From NCBI GenBank assembly GCA_013036095.1, contig JAAXCW010000002.1:124001-188000 (forward strand): a stretch of DNA of 64,000 nucleotides. The letters are read 5' to 3'. Positions within the stretch are counted from its first letter, which is position 1; each line of letters starts with the position of its first letter. Of this stretch, positions 56,406-64,000 are shown piece after piece. The notes under the pieces were generated by a model. It was not told where the DNA came from. It worked only from the letters and a program-made list of their open reading frames with translations, and made no database searches. This stretch comes from Vulcanimicrobiota bacterium (GTDB lineage: Bacteria > Vulcanimicrobiota > Vulcanimicrobiia > Vulcanimicrobiales > Vulcanimicrobiaceae). The translations under genes were made by a program, and so were the position numbers.

Positions 56406-58103
56406 ATGACGGTCAGCGAACTGCTGGAAAAATTCGACAGCACTTTAAAACCCTTCGCTGATGAAGTGGGCCGCGGTAACTATGCCTACTGGATCGGGTC
56501 CGGTGTTTCAAAAGGGCGCGTTCCTAATAATGAAACACTGTTGCTAAACGCGATTTGTCACCTACAGGAAAAACTCAAAGAGCCAGATTCAGAGCCTTTT
56601 GAACAAGCGCTGGGCGCGATTATCGATCTAGCGAAGCCCTCGGACGTCGAGCGGGCTTCCATCGATTTCGCAATTTCACCAAAAGCGTGGCCAGTGATAA
56701 AATCGCTATTGGAACGTTTGTCGTCTCAATATGAGAAGGTGCTAAACGTGCCGGTCGCTGGCCACGATGACGACTATATTCTTTGGCACGGCGTGCAAAT
56801 AACTGAGACCTATGCCTCCCCGGACCTGCAGCCCGACAGCGAGCACCTGGCCATCGCTCTTCTGGCGTTAGAAGGCGCGGGTTCAACACTGATATCGGCT
56901 AACTGGGACGGACTGATCGAGAAGGCAATAGAAGAATTGGTTGGCCCCGGTGGTGATGCGCTACGAGTTCTTGTTCAAAGTGAGGATTTTCGCGACGCGG
57001 CTCGGAGAGTAGATCTTCACAAACCACATGGCTGCGCCGTTCGCGCCCGAGAAGATCCGGCCACTTTCCGGGAGCTCTTAATCGCGCGTGACCCTCAAAT
57101 AAACGCCTGGGTCGCCGAAGCCCGAAACGCCCAAATGCTCCAGAGTCTGATAAGCATTGCCACCGCCAAGAAAGCTCTTGTGCTTGGCCTATCGGGGCAA
57201 GACGCAAATATCAAACATGTTTTCTCCGCTGCCGCAAGTCGACTGAACTGGCCCTGGCCTGCTGATGCCCCGGCGTGTGCTTTCGCTACCCCTACACTTG
57301 AGTCAGATCATAGGGCGATCCTGCAAATTGTGTACAGCACAGCCTACAAGGATGGCAATGGTGCGGCCGTCGAGGAAAGTGCGGTCCTTGGAGCGTTTGC
57401 TAAGATCGTTCTGGTCGCCTTGGTACTCCACGTTCTTTTCGCAAAACTTGCGATCTTATCGGAAGACTTCGCAGACCGATGGGATCAAACCGAACGAGTG
57501 GCTTTACGCGGCGGCCTAATCGCGCTTCGCACGATCGTTTCAGCCGCGTCGGGGGCCGATCTTTTGAATTTTATTGAGCACGTCACCCGCGTAAACGCTC
57601 ATTTGTTTAGTTTATACCGAGACGGAACCATAAACAACTTGGTCCAGCCTCGCTATAGCTCAATAAGCACCGTGCCAACGCAGCAACTCCTAACGGATCA
57701 ATTTGTGCACGCCATAAAAATGCGCGAATTTGCCTTTGGGATTGCCCTACTTGGCTGCGGCGCAAAACTTGGAATGTGGACCATACGGCTGCCAGATACA
57801 TCCAGCGCACAAAATGGAAGCGTCATCATTCGTTCGGAAGACGCTTCAAGCCGCCTATTCATTGTGCGTGATGTCGATGCTGGTCTTCGCCTCCGAATGG
57901 ACGGAAATGTGCGCGACGACGATCCGGACGTTGTTATTCTTTACGGTGGGGAGCTACCGGTAGCGAAAAGACGCACGCCTACAACGACATATGGGCGTAC
58001 TGGAAAGCGCGCCCCTCGTCTGGTTAGTCTTCGCGACATTATCAATCATCGTAACGGTTGCGGCGAGGCGCTGGACACATTGCGGCGAGAGGGAATCCTA
58101 TGA
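56406..58103 (+). CDS. SIR2-like effector of an ABC-3C-like three-gene system
   Basis: A 565-residue protein. The N-terminal SIR2-like domain (about 20-300) has GSGVSKG at 31-37, SANWDGLIE with N166 and D168, LHKPHG with the probable catalytic His H208 and LGLSGQDANI at 260-269. A second, mostly helical region (about 310-565) ends in a basic tail (KRRTPTTTYGRTGKRAPR) and could be the shared C-terminal domain of ABC-3C effectors. It probably degrades NAD+ on activation. First gene of a coupled operon; its stop overlaps the next start (ATGA). Unlike the SIR2 protein at 53829 in length and C-terminal part. Confidence 0.7.
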   Translation: MTVSELLEKFDSTLKPFADEVGRGNYAYWIGSGVSKGRVPNNETLLLNAICHLQEKLKEPDSEPFEQALGAIIDLAKPSDVERASIDFAISPKAWPVIKSLLERLSSQYEKVLNVPVAGHDDDYILWHGVQITETYASPDLQPDSEHLAIALLALEGAGSTLISANWDGLIEKAIEELVGPGGDALRVLVQSEDFRDAARRVDLHKPHGCAVRAREDPATFRELLIARDPQINAWVAEARNAQMLQSLISIATAKKALVLGLSGQDANIKHVFSAAASRLNWPWPADAPACAFATPTLESDHRAILQIVYSTAYKDGNGAAVEESAVLGAFAKIVLVALVLHVLFAKLAILSEDFADRWDQTERVALRGGLIALRTIVSAASGADLLNFIEHVTRVNAHLFSLYRDGTINNLVQPRYSSISTVPTQQLLTDQFVHAIKMREFAFGIALLGCGAKLGMWTIRLPDTSSAQNGSVIIRSEDASSRLFIVRDVDAGLRLRMDGNVRDDDPDVVILYGGELPVAKRRTPTTTYGRTGKRAPRLVSLRDIINHRNGCGEALDTLRREGIL

Positions 58104-58684
58104 CAGGCAATGCGCTAATCGATAAAGCGACCGCTATCCTTCAGGCCGCTGGTTACAACTCTCAGCCGACTACGCTAAGCATCGCCAACCTCGATTTTAG
58201 TTTTGGTGCCATTTTAACGGGCGCAAACCGCCTTCGGGACCTAATCGTAATTGCGGACACCGCTGAAGAGCCAGAGGATAAATTGCGGGATAGGCTCGTT
58301 GGGCTTGGTCGAGCCTTAGATGCACGAGGTTCTCGTCGGCCATTGACCGCGATCCTAATCGGCCCAAAACCAAAGCCATCAACCATCGAATCAATGTCTA
58401 AGGTATGCCGCGTCCTTGCGCTCGGGCGCCTTGCGACACCAAATGATGACCTCGAAATGAGAGACTGGTTATCCGTTCTACTTCCACTTGATACCTACGG
58501 CGAGGGCGCCCCCATTGCGGAACCATTAGATGTGCTCGAAGAGCAACTAGGACGACTAAAGAGAAACCCATTTGTCGTTCGCCTGGTAAAAGCATCAAAA
58601 TCTGGTCCGCCCGCAGTTGAAAATGAACTACGCACAACCCTGTCCTTGTCGAGTCCGAACGATTCGAGGAGAAAACTAGAATGA
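58100..58684 (+). CDS. Middle component of an ABC-3C-like system
   Basis: A 194-residue soluble protein, starting at the ATG at 58100, which overlaps the effector stop by four bases. It has an alpha/beta pattern: LDFSFGAILTGANRLRDLIVI, LTAILIGPKP, RVLALGRLATP, then a helical end with DVLEEQLGRLKRNPFVVRLV. No enzyme motifs are seen. In ABC-3C systems a small middle protein links the ATPase to the effector; position and length fit. Its stop overlaps the start of the ATPase gene (ATGA). Sequence family not recognised. Confidence 0.6.
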   Translation: MTGNALIDKATAILQAAGYNSQPTTLSIANLDFSFGAILTGANRLRDLIVIADTAEEPEDKLRDRLVGLGRALDARGSRRPLTAILIGPKPKPSTIESMSKVCRVLALGRLATPNDDLEMRDWLSVLLPLDTYGEGAPIAEPLDVLEEQLGRLKRNPFVVRLVKASKSGPPAVENELRTTLSLSSPNDSRRKLE

Positions 58685-61110
58685 CTGCATTCTTAGACTC
58701 GATCGTAATATCCAATTTTCGAAGCCTGCGCGGTAGAGTCGCGATTCCGCTCGGAGCGCCAGTTGTACTAATCCACGGTGCAAATGCGGTCGGTAAAACC
58801 AGTGTGATTTCTGCGATCGAACTCGTGTTAACGGGCGCCGTTTCGGAATTCGAGCGAGCTGATCCGGACTACGTCAAGAACCTGGTTAACAAAGACTCAG
58901 AAACCGCGATAATCGCCCTAAAACACGGAGGAAAGCTCGCCCCGCTGACAATGGAGATCACGTCAGAAAAAATCACCGGCCCACCTCTATTGAATAGCGC
59001 CGACTCTCAATTTTTTAGTGAACGGTGCTATCTTGGTCAAGCTACGTTAGCGCGCCTACTTGAGCGTTATGAAGTGCCAATCGACAGCAAGCACGAATCA
59101 GCGTTAAGCAAATTTGTAAAAGACCTACTTGGGGTCGATCGCCTTGATGCCTTAATCGAGGGGCTGTACATTGCGGGCGATATTCGCCGTGTACGCTCCG
59201 AAATCGAAGGCTACCGGATTACGGAACAGTCTTTAGAACATGCTAAAGATGACCTCCGGGCCACGTCCGAACGCATAGACGCTCTCAGATCGTCCGAAGA
59301 TCAACAACGGTATCGCCTGCTTGATATCATTCACGACCTGACCGGCCTAAAGATTGAGGCTGCCGATCTAAATTCCACCTCTGTTAAACAATATCTAAAT
59401 CCATCGGAAGATAACCGCGAGCTCGATGACATCGCAGCGGAACGCTCGCAACTGAAAAGCATGTTGGCCGACTGGAAATCAATAACGGCAAGTACGAGCG
59501 GTAGGGCAAAACAGGAAATAGAAAGCCGTGCTTCTCAAACCCAGCGCGCCCTAACCGAGTGGCGCAGCAACGACGGCCGCGCGCTGGCAGAAATCATCGA
59601 ACAGATGGCTGAGTCTATAACAAATATACCTCATCCGGATGTTGTTGAGCCCACTTACGCCTTTTCTGCCGCCGAAGCGATAATCAATCAAGAGTTGGCA
59701 CGGCACACAACGGATCTTGCCCAGGAAACCGCCCGTGAGGAACGCCTACATGCCGTGGACCTAGCACTCCTTAGCGCGACCAAGCGTCTCGAGGCGATAC
59801 GAAACCAGCTGGAAGTTCTGCAGAGCAACGATGACGCACAGGGCGAAGTACTCAGTTCCATCCTACACTACATCCATTCAGACGTGTGTCCCGTCTGCGA
59901 CCGTGACTACTCAGAAGTGTCGACGGAGCCACTCGCAAATCACATTGTCTCTAAAATGAACACCCTAAGCGAGAAAGCTGCTCGCTTCCGAACCCTGTCT
60001 TCTGAACGAATTGAGACGGAACGCAGAAAAGCCGATTTAGAACGGGAGCGCCAGCATCTTGTAGCAATAGCGCTTCCCGGAGCCTCACGTCAATCTCTAG
60101 CCATTAAGCGAGACGAGCTCGTTAGATGGTCAGAGGGACTTCGACGTCTTAGGAGCGCAGCGAATAAAGGCACAACGCTGAGACAAGCTGCGGCAGAGGC
60201 TGCCCGCGCCCAAGCTCAAGCGCGCAAACGCGACCGTCATGGAGCTGCGCTAAGGCGCGCCCTGATAGACACAGCACGAAAGCTCAACCAAACACCTCCG
60301 AGTAGCGCCGAGATGATCGCGGAAACGATTTCGCGCCTCACTAGTTTTGTCAATGATCGAGAGGAAACGCTTCATCATCGACTATCACTGCGAAACTTGT
60401 TAAGCAGAGAATGGTCCCGGCTCGTAGAAATTCAAAACGACAAGCAAGACGCGACAAGAGTGCTCGAGCGTAATGAAACGAAAGCGACTGAGTTAGAAAC
60501 GCTTTTAACCTCCGCGGAGAACCATCGCACTACCGCCCGCGCGGTGGCGAACGCCGCGCTACGAGCGAAAAACGTAGTAGTGCACCGCGTCTTCACTAAC
60601 TCGCTAAATCGAGTCTGGCGCGACATGTTCGTCCGGCTCGCGCCAGACGAGCCATTCATCCCGCGATTCGTCGTTCCGCCCGTCAGCTGGGGTGAATTAA
60701 CGATAAGACTGGAAACCGTACGCAGAGACGGCGCAGTAGCGGGAACCCCGTTGGCGATGCTCAGCACGGGCAACCTAAATACGGCTGCTCTGACACTTTT
60801 TCTGGCACTCCACATGTCCGTAAAGGGAACAGTGCCCCTCTTGATACTCGACGACCCGGTGCAAAGTATGGATGAACTACATACTGTCCAACTAGCTGCT
60901 CTCCTTCGAATGATTTCGAAACGTAGCACAGGTCAACAAATCATCGTCGCCGTTCACGAGCGCTCACTGTTCGATTATCTAACGTTTGAGTTGGCTCCCT
61001 CATTTGAAGGGGACCGACTAATTACAGTTGAGCTAGACCACGATGCGGAGGGAAACGCATTTGCCGAAAGCGATTATCACGAATTCGAGCCAGAGACAGC
61101 CGTGGCATAA
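58681..61110 (+). CDS. Rad50/RecF-like ABC ATPase with zinc hook
   Basis: An 809-residue SMC-like ATPase. Walker A is GANAVGKTS at 33-41, the signature LSTGN at 694-698 and Walker B LILDDP at 721-726, followed by the D-loop SMDELH. The ends are joined by long coiled coils (about 185-395 and 420-640) with a CPVC zinc hook at C403-C406, as in Rad50. It probably senses DNA or replication intermediates and controls the SIR2 effector. There is no Mre11-like nuclease in the operon. Third of three genes overlapping by ATGA, ending 53 nt before the convergent methyltransferase gene. Confidence 0.85.
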   Translation: MTAFLDSIVISNFRSLRGRVAIPLGAPVVLIHGANAVGKTSVISAIELVLTGAVSEFERADPDYVKNLVNKDSETAIIALKHGGKLAPLTMEITSEKITGPPLLNSADSQFFSERCYLGQATLARLLERYEVPIDSKHESALSKFVKDLLGVDRLDALIEGLYIAGDIRRVRSEIEGYRITEQSLEHAKDDLRATSERIDALRSSEDQQRYRLLDIIHDLTGLKIEAADLNSTSVKQYLNPSEDNRELDDIAAERSQLKSMLADWKSITASTSGRAKQEIESRASQTQRALTEWRSNDGRALAEIIEQMAESITNIPHPDVVEPTYAFSAAEAIINQELARHTTDLAQETAREERLHAVDLALLSATKRLEAIRNQLEVLQSNDDAQGEVLSSILHYIHSDVCPVCDRDYSEVSTEPLANHIVSKMNTLSEKAARFRTLSSERIETERRKADLERERQHLVAIALPGASRQSLAIKRDELVRWSEGLRRLRSAANKGTTLRQAAAEAARAQAQARKRDRHGAALRRALIDTARKLNQTPPSSAEMIAETISRLTSFVNDREETLHHRLSLRNLLSREWSRLVEIQNDKQDATRVLERNETKATELETLLTSAENHRTTARAVANAALRAKNVVVHRVFTNSLNRVWRDMFVRLAPDEPFIPRFVVPPVSWGELTIRLETVRRDGAVAGTPLAMLSTGNLNTAALTLFLALHMSVKGTVPLLILDDPVQSMDELHTVQLAALLRMISKRSTGQQIIVAVHERSLFDYLTFELAPSFEGDRLITVELDHDAEGNAFAESDYHEFEPETAVA

Positions 61111-61162
61111 TCAATATGACGAAGGCAGACCTTTTACGGAGCACCCGCAAGGCGCTCCCGCT

Positions 61163-63742
61163 TCACGGCCCGAATCGATAAACTTTTAGAACCTCATCTC
61201 CGTAGTGGTTAATGACCTTTACCGCAATTTTTCCGGTATCAGGTTTTTTAAAAGGCGCGCTCTTGGTTCGATAGAGCAATTGCCACGCGTCTTCATTTAT
61301 TTCAGACCTAAGAGCTTTTCGAAGTTTTTCGTATGGATCTCCGGCGCCGACGAAATAGGCATGCCGTACGAAGAAGCTGGCCTCATCGTAGTTCGTGTCG
61401 ATAAACCAGCACGCGATTTCGTCCGTATTATGGCTCTTCACTGCGCCTGTTGTTGGATCGTATATGTCTAAACCAAGGATTTCAACCGCCAAATTCACGT
61501 CGTCAACTTCTTCTATTGCTATGTCCGGCTCGCCGAAAACCATAAACAGATTTCCCGCGCCGGTTTTTTTCAACAGGTCATCGCCCATAGAGAGATCCGG
61601 ATTCATCCGCGCCCTCAAGACTTTGATACGCCCGAGTTTTGTCGACTCTTCGCCAACCATCGCCTCGAACGCAAACCCGCACACGATAACGACATCAGTG
61701 AATTTCGAAGCCTCTTTGGCAGCTTCACGAATAAGCTCAGCACCCACTGTCCCATATTCGGGTCCGACGCAGATGGCCGCGCGCTTGTCCTGTCCCGCCT
61801 CCGAATAATTACCAACTGCCTGCACGTAAACGCCCGGCCAAGGTTCAATACCACTGAAGATCAGCCGCTCATTTTTGACGGTATTCTGTACACCCGCTCT
61901 TCGCAAATTATCAAGTATTCGATCAAGGAATAGCCGTGAATCGGCTGCGGGTACTGGCTCCGGATCAGCCGAGGGGTCCGCAACTGTCAGGGGTCGATGT
62001 GGCGATAGGCTCTCGACCGTAAATGGACCCGCAACTCGGACAACCCGCTTATCTTCTATTGGCTGATCATAAAGTAGCTCCGCGTCCGCATGACGGGCAA
62101 TAGCAGCATCGACCTCTGCCCTAGTCATTCCTTCGCGGAGATCTGGGTTTTTCGCGATCCCTTCGCGCGTAACTCGCTTTGCGCGCGTGTTTACAAACCC
62201 TCGCGACACGTCCGAATTTGTGGGAGGCAGCGGTTCAGTACTGATGATTCCCGACAACTCTCGTTCTTTTTCCACACCGCTTGGAGAGTCCGAAAGAAGA
62301 TAATATGGGTAGCGAGCGGACATCAATCGCGTACGCGTCAGCGCTAGCGCAACGCGACTTGTGTCAATTGTGATCCATCGGCGGCCCCACTGTTCCGCCA
62401 CAAAGGCGGTCGTGCCGCTTCCGCAGGTCGGATCCAGCACAAGATCTCCAGGATCTGTCGACATTAAGATGCAGTTCTGCACAGCCTTTGTGGATGTTTG
62501 GACGACATATGTGCTCTCGCCGTGCAAGCCCGCGTCGTCCCAGCGATTGTCACGAGGACTATATTCGAAATCTATTAAGTAATTCTTGAATCGAATATTG
62601 TTGGCTCCGACCACGAGTCGCCCAGCCCAGCGCAGCCGCTCCATTCCAGCTGGTACCGATACGCTCCAATGCTTGTGTGCCGGAGCCTTATAAGTTTTTC
62701 CGCCCACTGTGTACGCAGAATCACCCGACTGAGCACCGGCCGAAGTCAGCGCTATGGTTTGAAAAATCCGAGCGCCCTCAGGCAAATTTGATGGATTAGA
62801 CTTTTCTGCATCGGTGAGCGGCCGAACCGTGCCATCCTGCAATTCAATTTGGGTGTAGTGGTCACCGCCAGAACCATGGAGATCGCGCTCCTGATACAGC
62901 TGCCTGTACTTTACCGCTTCCTTGTCTTTTGCATACCAAAGTATGAAATCGGTAAGGATAGGAAGCGTATTGGATGAACGCTGACCCGGCTTCTTAAGGC
63001 AGATTTCCGCAACGTAATTCTCTGCTCTAAATACCTCGTCCAAAAGACATCGGACCAAGTGAACATTATCGTCACCAATTTGGACAAAAATCGATCCGGA
63101 TTCGGTCAATAGGCTCCTCGCAAGGAACAATCTATCGCGCATGTACGCCAAATAAGAATTAATACCAAGATTCCATGTGTCCCGGAAGGCACGAATCTGT
63201 TCCGGCTGCGGCGTCACATCAGTGAGCACGCCATCCTTAACGTCACGCGAGCGAGTAGAAACCTGCCAATTCGATCTAAATTTTATTCCGTACGGAGGGT
63301 CCAGATAAATCATCTGGACCTTACCCTTCAGGCCTTCCTTGTCACCAAGTGAAGCCATCGCAAGGAGGGAGTCACCCAGAATCATCCGATTCGTCCAGCG
63401 TTGGTTGTGCTGATAAAAATCAACTCGCTGGTCGAAATCAAGCCCACCAAAATCGTCAAATAATGCCGGGTCCGCCACTCCATTATGGGCGCGAAGATTT
63501 TCAATGATCGCGCGAGGCGCTATCTGCTCTTGGATAAAGATCGGCACAAGCGGAATCGTAAAATCCCGGCGATCTTGTTCGTCCTTACCTATCCATACCA
63601 GTTGAGGATCGAGGGAAGAATCGCGTGGGTAAAGGAGGCTTTGGGCGCCACTGGTCTCCGCCATCGATTCCAGCTCCGCCGTCGGAATATTCACGCGTGT
63701 GGCAGTTTGATGCTTGGTTTCTTCGATCCTTTTCGTAGCCAC
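61163..63742 (-). CDS. Type III-like DNA methyltransferase (Mod)
   Basis: An 859-residue site-specific DNA methyltransferase of the beta class (N6-adenine or N4-cytosine). The catalytic motif DPPYG is at residues 148-152 in MIYLDPPYG and the SAM-binding motif DPTCGSGTT at 437-445, in the DPPY-first order. A long C-terminal part (about 480-859) carries the target recognition or partner-binding domain. It starts with GTG sharing one base with the stop of the upstream restriction-subunit gene (TAGTG), an order res-mod opposite to classical type III operons, but like that of BPTD_3080-type systems. Confidence 0.88.
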   Translation of the reverse strand: MATKRIEETKHQTATRVNIPTAELESMAETSGAQSLLYPRDSSLDPQLVWIGKDEQDRRDFTIPLVPIFIQEQIAPRAIIENLRAHNGVADPALFDDFGGLDFDQRVDFYQHNQRWTNRMILGDSLLAMASLGDKEGLKGKVQMIYLDPPYGIKFRSNWQVSTRSRDVKDGVLTDVTPQPEQIRAFRDTWNLGINSYLAYMRDRLFLARSLLTESGSIFVQIGDDNVHLVRCLLDEVFRAENYVAEICLKKPGQRSSNTLPILTDFILWYAKDKEAVKYRQLYQERDLHGSGGDHYTQIELQDGTVRPLTDAEKSNPSNLPEGARIFQTIALTSAGAQSGDSAYTVGGKTYKAPAHKHWSVSVPAGMERLRWAGRLVVGANNIRFKNYLIDFEYSPRDNRWDDAGLHGESTYVVQTSTKAVQNCILMSTDPGDLVLDPTCGSGTTAFVAEQWGRRWITIDTSRVALALTRTRLMSARYPYYLLSDSPSGVEKERELSGIISTEPLPPTNSDVSRGFVNTRAKRVTREGIAKNPDLREGMTRAEVDAAIARHADAELLYDQPIEDKRVVRVAGPFTVESLSPHRPLTVADPSADPEPVPAADSRLFLDRILDNLRRAGVQNTVKNERLIFSGIEPWPGVYVQAVGNYSEAGQDKRAAICVGPEYGTVGAELIREAAKEASKFTDVVIVCGFAFEAMVGEESTKLGRIKVLRARMNPDLSMGDDLLKKTGAGNLFMVFGEPDIAIEEVDDVNLAVEILGLDIYDPTTGAVKSHNTDEIACWFIDTNYDEASFFVRHAYFVGAGDPYEKLRKALRSEINEDAWQLLYRTKSAPFKKPDTGKIAVKVINHYGDEVLKVYRFGP

Positions 63743-64000
63743 TATCGATTCACTAGCCTTATGATTTCCTGCATATGTGCGCGCAACAGCTGTTTGGCCT
63801 CGTCAGGTGCAGTTATCTCTACAAAGGTCCATTGTCCAAATTCGCACAAATTGTTGACGGCAGGAACCCACAGATCTTTTGCAGTTGATGCCTTTTCTGC
63901 TTTCTGCCGCCTTTTTTCGCCGGTAACCTCGGCAATTATCATAACTTCTCGATCGTCAACCCGCCACCGAATAAGGAAATCGGGCACATAATTTCGCGGT
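63742..64000 (-). CDS. C-terminal end of a type III-like restriction subunit, truncated by window edge
   Basis: About 86 residues are visible. NYVPDFLIRW, then IIAEVTGEKR, KDLWVPAVNN and GQWTFVEI match the C-terminal PD-(D/E)xK nuclease domain of type III-like restriction subunits (BPTD_3080 group). The catalytic E-x-K appears as EVT: Lys is replaced by Thr, so cleavage may be lost. The helicase part lies outside the window. The frame is open to the edge, hence partial. Confidence 0.75.
   Translation of the reverse strand, partial: PRNYVPDFLIRWRVDDREVMIIAEVTGEKRRQKAEKASTAKDLWVPAVNNLCEFGQWTFVEITAPDEAKQLLRAHMQEIIRLVNR

Noticed and set aside
56406..61110. Thoeris or SIR2-HerA assignment for the three-gene operon
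   Set aside because: There is no TIR protein for Thoeris, and the ATPase is a Rad50-like ABC type with a zinc hook, not a HerA/FtsK-type one.
58681..61110. Ordinary Rad50 of the Mre11-Rad50 (SbcCD) repair pair
   Set aside because: No SbcD/Mre11 gene is adjacent, the protein is shorter than SbcC and it is translationally coupled to a SIR2 gene and a middle protein.
1..64000. tRNA, rRNA and CRISPR arrays
   Set aside because: I looked for tRNA T-arm patterns and regularly spaced direct repeats and saw none; the dispersed repeat copies are not regularly spaced and have no spacers.
53829..64000. Integrase or transposase at the island
   Set aside because: No recombinase gene or terminal inverted repeats were found in the visible part; the right end is outside the window.

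Overview
The window looks like a chromosome segment of a GC-rich, aerobic, diderm bacterium. The outer membrane is implied by a TonB-dependent receptor and a DUF5916 beta-barrel protein. The respiratory cluster is nevertheless of the actinobacterial bcc-aa3 kind: di-heme QcrC, a three-helix QcrA and a CtaF-like subunit IV. Outer membrane plus actinobacteria-like respiration plus many lineage-specific secreted proteins would fit a Terrabacteria-side diderm such as Eremiobacterota/Vulcanimicrobiota. That placement is inference; no rRNA or tRNA gene was seen to test it.

Layout. 1-10.2 kb: mostly secreted or envelope proteins of unknown role, including two SIMPL/DUF541-like proteins, a DUF5916 barrel, a protein built from a duplicated module, and a HEAT-repeat protein. 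10.3-18.9 kb: methyltransferase, DHA2 drug-efflux-type MFS, HD protein, aldo/keto reductase and two paralogous PDZ-membrane-GAF sensors. 18.9-19.9 kb: a leaderless DUF4160-DUF2442-HigA-like operon. 19.9-30.2 kb: threonyl-tRNA synthetase without a TGS domain, lipoprotein, MFS carrier, DUF5063 and DUF5069 proteins, DUF5700-like protease, a broken DUF5694 gene, a secreted pentapeptide-repeat protein coupled to a 38-residue ORF, a b-type cytochrome and a TPP enzyme. 30.3-40.8 kb: TonB receptor, secreted proteins, small two-helix membrane proteins, an orphan antitoxin and a PIN-type toxin-antitoxin pair. 40.8-47.8 kb: the complete bc1 and aa3 oxidase gene set, in two divergent operons. 47.8-53.7 kb: zinc-less alcohol dehydrogenase, serine hydrolase, acetyltransferase, mazEF-like pair and amidohydrolase.

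From 53.7 kb to the right edge is an accessory, defence-type island with visibly lower GC. It holds a stand-alone SIR2-like protein, a secreted heptad-repeat protein, a tightly coupled three-gene operon (SIR2-like effector, about 195-residue middle protein, Rad50/RecF-like ATPase with a CxxC zinc hook) and a type III-like restriction-modification pair. The three-gene operon has the layout of the ABC-three-component (ABC-3C) conflict systems and is the best candidate here for an uncharacterised system. A fragment of a second amidohydrolase gene, nearly identical over 25 nt to the gene at the island edge, lies inside the island.

About sixteen full or partial copies of a hairpin repeat (core GTCATCCTGAG...GTCGAAGGAC, variant GTCATGGTGAG...GTCGAACCAC) run through the chromosomal part and none through the island. 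All lie in the same orientation, their arms covary, and several copies have become the 3' ends of genes, including thrS, ctaC and ctaD. Three toxin-antitoxin-type loci and the restriction subunit each show a lesion at a functionally key site, suggesting decayed or repurposed conflict genes.
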